Below, one piece after another: positions 16,091 through 22,005 of a stretch of DNA of 22,623 bases (position 1 is its first letter; each line of letters opens with the position of its first letter). The DNA lies in NCBI GenBank assembly GCA_035690725.1, contig DASSKF010000072.1, forward strand, positions 1 to 22,623. Reading direction: 5' to 3'. The DNA comes from DASSKF01 sp035690725 (lineage in GTDB: Bacteria > Actinomycetota > Actinomycetes > Actinomycetales > Dermatophilaceae). The position numbers were made by a program, and so were the translations under genes. A model generated the notes under the pieces. That model was not told where the DNA came from, made no database searches, and saw nothing but the letters and a program-made list of their open reading frames with translations.

Positions 16091-16170
16091 ACCTCGGGAC
16101 TCTCCCGGCAACCTCGGGACTTTCCCACCGACCTCGGGACTTTCCCACCGACCTCGGGACTCTCCCACCG
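16091..16170 (+). repeat. Array of four 20-bp direct repeats (left arm of an inverted pair)
   Basis: Four head-to-tail units start at 16091, 16111, 16131 and 16151. The consensus is ACCTCGGGACTYTCCCACCG; units 2 and 3 are identical and unit 1 diverges only in its last bases. Each unit contains the small dyad GGGA-CTY-TCCC. The array starts 28 bp after the panB stop and ends 3 bp short of the MFS stop codon (which is on the - strand). The same unit occurs in inverted orientation at 18157-18236. Period and copy number are identical on both sides, and all eight copies keep ACCTCGGGACT without a mismatch. Confidence 0.93.
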
Positions 16171-16173
16171 CGC

Positions 16174-17454
16174 TCACTCGGTCATGCCGGCCACCGGGCT
16201 CTCGGTGACGACCGAGCCGAGCGGCAGCTCCTCGGCCACGGCGACCGCGCCGTCGACCACCTCGGGGACCGCGCGGAACAGGCGGCCGCGCAGCGCGAGC
16301 ACCAGGTAGCCGGCGGCTGCGGCCGTCGCGGCCCCCATGATCGCGAAGATGAGGTGGTAGCTGATCAGGGTGACCAGCAGGGCGCCCACCGCCAGTGAGA
16401 CGGCCTGGGGCACGCCCATGACAACCTCCACCGCGGCCGACACCCGTCCCATCAGGTGGTGCGGCGTGCGTCGTTGCATGAGGGTGGTGAAGGCGACGAA
16501 CAGCAACGGCAGACTGTAGCCCAGCGGCACCGTCGACAGCATCATCACCCAGAGCGTCGACGTGAGGGCGATCGCGGCCAGCGAGGCCGCCATGAGGACC
16601 AGACCCAGGGCGACCGTGCCGGTCTCGGCGATCCGGCGCACCAACCACGAGGCGCTGGCGCCACCGAGGACGGCGCCGACGCCCTGCACGGTGACCACCA
16701 CACCGGCGAAGGTGGCCGGCTTGTCGAAGAAGTCGAGGATCGCGTAGATCGAGGATTCCGAGAAGCCGATGACGAGCAGCATCACGCCGAAGGCGACCAG
16801 GGTGTGCCGCAACAGCCTGTCGCGCACCAGATGGCCGAGTCCGCCGGTCATCTCGGTCCACCACCGCTGCGGAGCGTGCTCGGGCAGCTTCTCCCGCAAC
16901 GGGATCCAGGCGACGAACGCGGCCGCGACGAGGAACGACAGGGCGTCGAGGACGGCGACCACGCCACCGCCGAGCCAGCCGAACAGCCCCGCGCCGACGA
17001 GCGGCCCGACCAGCCGGTACCCCTCCTTGACGGTCTGCAGCGAGGAGTTCGCGTCGACGAGCATCCGGTCCGGCATCAGCTCCTTGAGCAGACCGTTGAG
17101 CGCCGCGGGCAGCACGATGAAGGAGAGGCCGTAGCCGAACGTGACCGCCCAGATGATCCACACGTCGCTCGCGTCGCGCACGAGCACCAGGGGCAGCACA
17201 CACACCGCGGAGGCGATGTTCCCCCAGACGAGCAGGGGCTTGCGACGGAAGCGGTCGACATACATCCCGATGAGCGGCGCGAACAGCGCGGGGACGCACA
17301 TCCAGAGGAAGGTGAGGCCCGCCATACCGTTCGAGTCGGTGAGCGTCTTCACCCACATGGACAGCACGAGCAGCATGAGCGAGTCACCCAGCATACTCGT
17401 CGACAATCCGGTGAACAGGCGGCGGAACCCGGTGACCCGGAAGGCTTCCCGCAT
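16174..17454 (-). CDS. MFS exporter (DHA3/MFS_3-like), partner of the ArsR-family regulator
   Basis: A membrane protein of 426 residues with about 12 predicted transmembrane helices. The cytoplasmic loop GMYVDRFRRKPLLVWGN after helix 2 is the MFS motif A region. It opens REAFRVTGFRRLFTGLSTSMLGDSLMLLVLSMWV, typical of DHA3/EntS/MefA-type drug or siderophore exporters. The substrate is not deducible. The start could be GTG at 17457 (GTGA overlap with the regulator's stop) or ATG at 17454 (TGATG overlap); the ATG is preferred because GGAG then sits 5 nt upstream. The gene is translationally coupled to the regulator, so the pair is a typical repressor-efflux operon. The left repeat array lies directly after its stop. 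Confidence 0.88.
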   Translation of the reverse strand: MREAFRVTGFRRLFTGLSTSMLGDSLMLLVLSMWVKTLTDSNGMAGLTFLWMCVPALFAPLIGMYVDRFRRKPLLVWGNIASAVCVLPLVLVRDASDVWIIWAVTFGYGLSFIVLPAALNGLLKELMPDRMLVDANSSLQTVKEGYRLVGPLVGAGLFGWLGGGVVAVLDALSFLVAAAFVAWIPLREKLPEHAPQRWWTEMTGGLGHLVRDRLLRHTLVAFGVMLLVIGFSESSIYAILDFFDKPATFAGVVVTVQGVGAVLGGASASWLVRRIAETGTVALGLVLMAASLAAIALTSTLWVMMLSTVPLGYSLPLLFVAFTTLMQRRTPHHLMGRVSAAVEVVMGVPQAVSLAVGALLVTLISYHLIFAIMGAATAAAAGYLVLALRGRLFRAVPEVVDGAVAVAEELPLGSVVTESPVAGMTE

Positions 17455-18116
17455 CACTGCTCCGGTCGTCGCGGTGGCACCTCGGGGTCGGCGCCCGCGC
17501 CCGGTGTCGTGGGCCCGGGCACGTCGTCGGCGGTGATGGGCTGCCCGTCAAGCTGGTAGGTGGGCGCGACCCAGCCCATGAAGGAACACAGGCGGGAACC
17601 CGGGGGCCGCAGCTCGGGGTGCTCGTGTCGCTCGACCGAGCGCAGCACCAGCTGCTTGAGCTCCTCAGCCAGCTCGGTGAGCTCCTCCACCGTGAGCCAG
17701 AGGGCGCTCTGGGTGGAGCCGGACACCTCCCGCCACTCCGCGTCGTCCGAGCGCAACCTCTGCCGGGCCGCCGCGAAGCGCGCCACCTCCCGGTCGACGA
17801 GCATGGCCGTCAGCGCCTCACCGGCGAGCTGCTCACCCTCGGCGAGATCCTGCTCGTTCCACTGCAGCCCCAGGGTCACGGCTCGCCAGGGGCGTCGGCG
17901 TCCGGTCCCCCCGCCCGCCTCCTCGACAAAGCCGTGCTCGGCGAGCTTGCGCAGGTGCCACGAGCAGTTTGCCGGCGACTCGTCGATCCGGTCGGCGAGC
18001 TGGCTTGCCGTCAGCGGCCCGAAGACGGTCAGCTGCTCGAGGATCGACATGCGGACCGGGTGGGCCAGCGCCCGCAGGTCCTCCGGATCGGTCAGGCGGC
18101 GCGAGGAGTACGGCAC
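17454..18116 (-). CDS. ArsR-family winged-helix transcriptional regulator
   Basis: A 220-residue protein. Residues 8-85 form an ArsR-type winged helix: LRALAHPVRMSILEQL, then TASQLADRIDESPANCSWHLRKLAEHGFVEEA (recognition helix) and a basic wing GRRRPWRAV. The metal-sensing ELCVCDL motif is absent, so this is unlikely to be a metal sensor. Residues 90-185 are helical and may bind ligand or dimerise; the Pro-rich tail (185-220) looks disordered. The GTG at 18116 is fixed by a TACTTT -10 element 7 nt upstream. It is co-transcribed with the MFS gene and probably represses it, with the operator over its own promoter. Confidence 0.9.
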   Translation of the reverse strand: MPYSSRRLTDPEDLRALAHPVRMSILEQLTVFGPLTASQLADRIDESPANCSWHLRKLAEHGFVEEAGGGTGRRRPWRAVTLGLQWNEQDLAEGEQLAGEALTAMLVDREVARFAAARQRLRSDDAEWREVSGSTQSALWLTVEELTELAEELKQLVLRSVERHEHPELRPPGSRLCSFMGWVAPTYQLDGQPITADDVPGPTTPGAGADPEVPPRRPEQ

Positions 18117-18120
18117 GGAG

Positions 18121-18138
18121 TCGAAAGTACTCTTTCGA
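18121..18138. promoter_or_regulatory. Palindromic operator over the arsR-MFS promoter
   Basis: TCGAAAGTACTCTTTCGA is a perfect 7-bp inverted repeat with a 4-bp centre. It covers the -10 hexamer and reaches almost to the probable start point. Two further perfect palindromes follow in the spacer: CTTTCGAAAG (18132-18141) and AAGGGCCCTT (18139-18148). ArsR-family dimers bind such dyads, so autoregulation is likely. Confidence 0.7.
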
Positions 18139-18152
18139 AAGGGCCCTTGCAA
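18124..18152 (-). promoter_or_regulatory. arsR-MFS promoter (-35 TTGCAA, 17 bp, -10 TACTTT)
   Basis: On the - strand TTGCAA (18147-18152) and TACTTT (18124-18129) are separated by 17 bp, and the GTG at 18116 follows after 7 bases. This is the best complete promoter in the window. The -35 box begins 4 bp from the edge of the right repeat array. Confidence 0.7.
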
Positions 18153-18156
18153 CGCT

Positions 18157-18236
18157 TCGGCGGAAAGTCCCGAGGTCGGTGGGAGAGTCCCGAGGTCCGC
18201 GGGGAAGTCCCGAGGTCGGTGGGGAAGTCCCGAGGT
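18157..18236 (-). repeat. Array of four 20-bp direct repeats (right arm of an inverted pair)
   Basis: Units start at 18157, 18177, 18197 and 18217 on the + strand with consensus CGGTGGGRAAGTCCCGAGGT, the reverse complement of the left array unit. AGTCCCGAGGT is invariant; variation is confined to the first nine or so bases. The array begins 5 bp after the M20 stop codon and ends just short of the arsR -35 box, filling nearly all of the 125-bp gap. On the - strand (the sense of M20) it reads in the same orientation as the left array does after panB. Confidence 0.93.
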
Positions 18237-18241
18237 CGCGG

Positions 18242-19555
18242 TCAGACGCAGTGGGCGAGCGCCAGGAGCGCGTAGACCCGGGCGCACCGGAGCACCTCGG
18301 CCACCTCGACCCGCTCGTCGAGCGCGTGCGCGCACCGGATGTCGCCCGGTCCGTACTGCAGCGTCGGCACGCCGGCGGCCGCGTAGTGGCGCAGGTCCGA
18401 CCCGTACGGCGCGCCCCGCACCTCCGGTCGGGGGTCGCCAACGGCCATCACCGCCGACGCGACGTCCCCGAGGAGCCGGTGCCCCTCCGGGAGCGAGCCG
18501 CTCGCGAACTCGCCCCCGGGCCAGGTCACCTCGACCGGGTGGTCGCGCAGCCACGGGTGCCCGGCCCCGGCGTCGGCGAGGGCGTGCTCGAAGACCCGGC
18601 GCCCGGTGTCGACGTCCTCCCCCACCTGCACGCCGAACCGTCCGTGGGCGACGAGCCGGTCCGGCACCGAGCTGGCCCAGTCCCCCGCCTCGACCCTGCC
18701 GATCGAGATCGGCCAGGCGAGGTCGAGGTGGGCGAACTCCGGTGGCAGGTCGGCGTTCCGGTCCCGCTCCAGCCGTCGCAACGTCGCCTGCACGTCCTCG
18801 AGCAGGTCGATGACGCTGACCCCCTGCGTGCGAGTGGCGCCGTGCGTGGACCGGCCGGTGACGTCGAGCCGGAACGTGAGCGAGCCGGCGTTGAGCGGGA
18901 TGATCGTGCGGGCGGTCGGCTCGACGATGACGCAGGCGTCGGCCAGGTGCCCGCGGCGCAGCGTCGCGAACGCCCCGAGGCCGCCGTCCTCCTCACCACT
19001 GACCGTGTGCACCGCGAGCGGTCGGCGCAGCGGCATGCCCGACCGGGACAGGGCCGACACGGCGCCGAGGATCGCCGCGAGCCCGCCCTTCATGTCGCAC
19101 GCACCTCGTCCGTGCGCCAGCCCGTCGATGATCCGCAGGGAGAACGGATCCGCGTCTGGCCAGCTCATCAGGTCGCCCGGGGGCACCACGTCGGTGTGGG
19201 CGCACAGGGCGAGGGCCGGCATACCGGCTCCTCCCGAAGCGGGCTGGGAGGTGCCGCCGAGCACGCCCACGCAACCGACGGCGTTCCACCGCTCGACCTC
19301 CGCCCCCGGGTGGCCCGGCACCTCGCTGAGCGCGGCCAGGTCGATGTCCCACCGGTCCACGTCGCAGCCCAGCTCGGCGAGCCGTGCGGCACACCACTCC
19401 TGCGCCTCGGCCTCCGCCCCCGAGCCGCCGATCGAGGGGATGGCCACCAGGTCGCGCAGGTCCTGCACGACCCGGTCGTCGTCGATGGCGTCGAGCACCT
19501 TCTGCTGCAGCAGGGACAGCTCGGCCGACGTGTCCGATCCCGTGGTCCCGGTCAT
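18242..19555 (-). CDS. M20-family metallopeptidase/deacylase (ArgE/DapE/ACY1 type)
   Basis: A 437-residue di-zinc hydrolase. Metal and catalytic residues are visible: H120 and D122 in CAHTDVVPPGD, bridging D154 in GACDMKGG, the catalytic/metal pair E188-E189 in SGEEDGG, E212 in VEPT and H410 near the C-terminus. The dimerisation lid domain lies between about 215 and 330 (VTGRSTHGA). Family members cleave N-acyl amino acids, succinyl-diaminopimelate or dipeptides. No adjacent arginine or lysine genes indicate which, so a generic deacylase or peptidase is the safe call. The ATG at 19555 has neither a good Shine-Dalgarno nor a clear TANNNT element, making this the least certain start in the window. 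It is divergent from the LLM gene. Confidence 0.9.
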   Translation of the reverse strand: MTGTTGSDTSAELSLLQQKVLDAIDDDRVVQDLRDLVAIPSIGGSGAEAEAQEWCAARLAELGCDVDRWDIDLAALSEVPGHPGAEVERWNAVGCVGVLGGTSQPASGGAGMPALALCAHTDVVPPGDLMSWPDADPFSLRIIDGLAHGRGACDMKGGLAAILGAVSALSRSGMPLRRPLAVHTVSGEEDGGLGAFATLRRGHLADACVIVEPTARTIIPLNAGSLTFRLDVTGRSTHGATRTQGVSVIDLLEDVQATLRRLERDRNADLPPEFAHLDLAWPISIGRVEAGDWASSVPDRLVAHGRFGVQVGEDVDTGRRVFEHALADAGAGHPWLRDHPVEVTWPGGEFASGSLPEGHRLLGDVASAVMAVGDPRPEVRGAPYGSDLRHYAAAGVPTLQYGPGDIRCAHALDERVEVAEVLRCARVYALLALAHCV

Positions 19556-19590
19556 GACGTGAACGTTCTCACCCCTCCCACGCACGGCAC

Positions 19591-19596
19591 TACGTT
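19591..19596 (+). promoter_or_regulatory. -10 element of the LLM oxidoreductase gene, leaderless configuration
   Basis: TACGTT is followed by GGGGCCC and the ATG at 19604 (7-nt spacing). The 48-bp divergent region also contains the perfect palindrome GAACGTTC (19561-19568), close to where a -35 would lie. Confidence 0.5.
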
Positions 19597-19603
19597 GGGG
19601 CCC

Positions 19604-20602
19604 ATGAGTCTCACCATCGGATACGCCGCGATGCTCGAGCAGTTCCACCCCACCGAGTCGGTCGAGCTCACCGCGCTCGCCGAGCAGCACGGCTTCTCCG
19701 GCTGTATGGCGGCCGACCACTTCCAGCCCTGGGTCCCGCAGCAGGGTCAGGCCTCGTTCGTCTGGAACGTGCTCGCCGCCGTGGCCGAGCGAACGACCGG
19801 TGACCTCGGCCCGGGGGTGACCTGTCCGTCGTTCCGGTTCCACCCGGTCCTGGTGGCGCAGGCGGCGGCGACGCTGGAGGCCATGTACCCGGGTCGCAGC
19901 TGGCTGGGCGTCGGCGCCGGCGAGGCGCTCAACGAGCACGTCGTCGCGGGCTACTGGCCCGAGGCCGGTGAGCGGTCCCGGCGCATGTTCGAGGCGATCG
20001 ACGTCATCAAGGAGCTGTTCGACGCCTCGCTGGCCGGCAAGGACACCAAGCACTCCGGGGAGTTCTTCAAGCACGAGACCACCCGCCTGTGGACCATGCC
20101 GGAGTCCGCGCCACCCGTGCTCGTCGCCACGGCGGGTCCGCTGAACGCCAAGCGCACCGGCCGGCACGCGGACGGCATGATCACCGTCGGCGCGCCGCTG
20201 GAGAAGATCGACGGCCTGTTCGCCAAGTTCGCCGAGGGGGCCCGCGAGGCCGGCAAGGACCCGGACACCATGCCGCGAGTCCTGCAGCTGCACCTGTCCT
20301 GGGCGCCGACCGACGAGGAGGCGCTGGCCAACGCGATGACCGAGTGGCCCAACGGCGGGATGAAGTTCGCCAAGGCCGACATCCGCTCCCCGCACGACTT
20401 CGCCGCGATGGCGAAGCTGGTGCGCCCCGAGGACTTCGAGGGACGGATGGTGATCTCCTCCGACCCCGACGTCCATCGGGCGCACATCCAGCAGTTCGTC
20501 GACCTCGGGTTCGACCGGGTCTACCTGCACAACGTGGGGCGCAACCAGCGGGAGTGGATCGAGGTGTTCGGGCGGGACGTGGTGCCGAAGCTGCACCGCT
20601 GA
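19604..20602 (+). CDS. LLM-class flavin/F420-dependent oxidoreductase (G6PDH-like family)
   Basis: A 332-residue luciferase-like monooxygenase-fold enzyme resembling F420-dependent glucose-6-phosphate dehydrogenase: MSLTIGYAAMLEQFHPTESVELTALAEQHGF, then the ADHFQPW motif (D38, H39) and LGVGAGEALNE with E107 at the position of the catalytic Glu of Fgd. The C-terminal ISSDPDV and FDRVYLHNVGRNQREWIEVFG are well conserved. A related subgroup, TIGR03885 as I recall it, is thought to have reverted from F420 to FMN. The tail here resembles that group, so cofactor and substrate remain open. It is a single gene with a putative leaderless promoter. No F420 biosynthesis gene is present in the window. 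Confidence 0.88.
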   Translation: MSLTIGYAAMLEQFHPTESVELTALAEQHGFSGCMAADHFQPWVPQQGQASFVWNVLAAVAERTTGDLGPGVTCPSFRFHPVLVAQAAATLEAMYPGRSWLGVGAGEALNEHVVAGYWPEAGERSRRMFEAIDVIKELFDASLAGKDTKHSGEFFKHETTRLWTMPESAPPVLVATAGPLNAKRTGRHADGMITVGAPLEKIDGLFAKFAEGAREAGKDPDTMPRVLQLHLSWAPTDEEALANAMTEWPNGGMKFAKADIRSPHDFAAMAKLVRPEDFEGRMVISSDPDVHRAHIQQFVDLGFDRVYLHNVGRNQREWIEVFGRDVVPKLHR

Positions 20603-20659
20603 CGCGGCCCGCCACCAGCGCACCCTCACCGCGGCACCAGGCCGGCACGCGGCACGGCA

Positions 20660-20665
20660 TACCCT
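20660..20665 (+). promoter_or_regulatory. -10 element of the second MFS gene
   Basis: TACCCT precedes the GTG at 20674 by 8 nt, in the 71-bp gap after the LLM gene. There is no Shine-Dalgarno before this start. The -35 is unclear. Confidence 0.4.
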
Positions 20666-20673
20666 CGTCGGTT

Positions 20674-21903
20674 GTGAGTGCCCCCACGCGGAGCCGGCCG
20701 GCTCGCACCGACCGCCGCGCCCGGGTCGCCGTCGCGGCCCTGTTCCTGACCAACGGTGCACTGTTCGCCAACATCCTGCCGCGGTACCCGGAGATCAAGG
20801 CTGCGCTCGGGATGGACAACACGGTCTACGGGCTGGCGGTGGCAGCGTTCCCTGCGGGCGCGATCCTCGCCGGACCGGCGGCCGCGGCCCTGATCCGGCG
20901 CTTCGGGTCGGCGCGGGTCGCCGTGGGCGGCACGGTCCTGACCGCCGCCGCGGTGCTCGTCGCCGCCCTCGCCCCGGCCGTCGCCCTCTTCGCCCTCGCG
21001 CTCCTGGTCGGCGGGGCCGTGGACGCCCTCACCGACGTGGGGCAGAACGCCCACGGATTGCGCGTGCAGCGGCGCTACGGCCGCTCCATCATCAACTCGT
21101 TCCACGCCGTGTGGTCGATCGGCGCCGCCCTCGGCGGGTCGATGGCCGCCGGGGCGATCGCCCTGGGCGTCCCGCTGGGCGTCCACCTGGCCGTCACGGG
21201 CGGCGTGTTCTCCTGCGTCGCGCTCGTCGCCCTGCCGTTCTGCCTGCCGGGCCACGACGAGGAGCAGTCACCCGCTGACGTCCCCGAGGACGTCGGGCAG
21301 GCACCGGGGCGGCGCCTGCCCGGGATCAGCAGGCGCACGGCCCTCGTTCTCGGCGCCCTGGTCCTGATCGCGGTGGCGGGCACGACGGTCGAGGACGCGG
21401 GCAACTCCTGGGCGGCGCTGTACCTGTCCCGATCTCTCGACGCCCCCGGCGCGATCGCCGCCACCGGCTACATCGCCCTGGTCGGGGCGCAGTTCATCGG
21501 CCGTGCCCTCGGCGACCGGCTGGTGGACCGGTGGGGCCAGCGCGCCGTCGCCCGTGTCGGCGGCGTCGTCACCGCCGGTGGCATGGGGCTCGCCCTGGCG
21601 TTCCCCAGCGTGGTGGGCACGGTGCTCGGATTCGCCGCCGCGGGGCTGGGCGTGGCCACCCTCGTCCCCGCCGCGATGTACGAGGCCGACGAGCTGCCCG
21701 GACTGCGCCGCGGCACCGGCCTCACCGTGGTCTCCTGGCTGATGCGCGTCGGCTTCCTGCTCTCGCCCCCGGTGGTCGGCGCCGTGGCCGACGCCACCTC
21801 GCTGCGGGTGGGTCTGCTCGCGGTCCCCCTCGCCGGTGTCGTCGTCATCGTGCTGTCCGGGGTGCTCCACGGACGCACCGGAGCCGGCCGCGCCGCCACC
21901 TGA
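20674..21903 (+). CDS. MFS transporter
   Basis: A 409-residue integral membrane protein with about 12 hydrophobic helices and a hydrophilic central loop of about 30 residues (GHDEEQSPADVPEDVGQAPGRR region). The first helix VAVAALFLTNGALFANILPRYPEIKAALG, the GLAVAAFPAGAILAGPAAAALIRRFGSARVAVGG motif-A region and NSFHAVWSIGAALGG resemble the YbjJ/FucP-like branch of the major facilitator superfamily. The substrate is unknown. The start is GTG at 20674, because upstream sequence in this frame is antisense-like and the basic N-terminus SAPTRSRPARTDRRAR directly precedes helix 1. A strong hairpin lies 47 bp after its stop. It is not obviously linked to either neighbour. Confidence 0.87.
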   Translation: MSAPTRSRPARTDRRARVAVAALFLTNGALFANILPRYPEIKAALGMDNTVYGLAVAAFPAGAILAGPAAAALIRRFGSARVAVGGTVLTAAAVLVAALAPAVALFALALLVGGAVDALTDVGQNAHGLRVQRRYGRSIINSFHAVWSIGAALGGSMAAGAIALGVPLGVHLAVTGGVFSCVALVALPFCLPGHDEEQSPADVPEDVGQAPGRRLPGISRRTALVLGALVLIAVAGTTVEDAGNSWAALYLSRSLDAPGAIAATGYIALVGAQFIGRALGDRLVDRWGQRAVARVGGVVTAGGMGLALAFPSVVGTVLGFAAAGLGVATLVPAAMYEADELPGLRRGTGLTVVSWLMRVGFLLSPPVVGAVADATSLRVGLLAVPLAGVVVIVLSGVLHGRTGAGRAAT

Positions 21904-21950
21904 GCGGCATGGCGTCGGGTGAGCGCCCGGCATAACGGCACCGCGGGCCG

Positions 21951-21974
21951 GCCGAGGGGCCCGTGTCCCTCGGC
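21951..21974 (+). terminator. GC-rich hairpin after the MFS gene, candidate terminator
   Basis: GCCGAGGG (21951-21958) pairs perfectly with CCCTCGGC (21967-21974) across an 8-nt loop, 47 bp after the MFS stop. There is no U-tract, which is common for terminators in high-GC actinobacteria. It is followed by the -10 element of the next gene. Confidence 0.5.
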
Positions 21975-21993
21975 GCCGACCACCCGCCGGACG

Positions 21994-21999
21994 TAGGGT
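21994..21999 (+). promoter_or_regulatory. -10 element of the AAA+ ATPase gene, leaderless configuration
   Basis: TAGGGT is followed by CGGACG and the GTG at 22006 (6-nt spacing). There is no Shine-Dalgarno before the GTG. Confidence 0.45.
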
Positions 22000-22005
22000 C
22001 GGACG

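Noticed and set aside
16091..16170. CRISPR array.
   Set aside because: The 20-bp repeats are directly contiguous with no unique spacers, and no cas genes are present.
16257..16268. A further copy of the repeat (ACCTCGGGGACC).
   Set aside because: It lies inside the MFS coding sequence, has an extra G and lacks the TCCC half. It is a chance resemblance.
17969..19603. A long + strand frame running through the M20 region and in phase with the LLM gene, looking like an N-terminal extension of it.
   Set aside because: It is antisense to M20, which shows a full metal site. The LLM fold starts at the ATG at 19604, which also has a -10 element.
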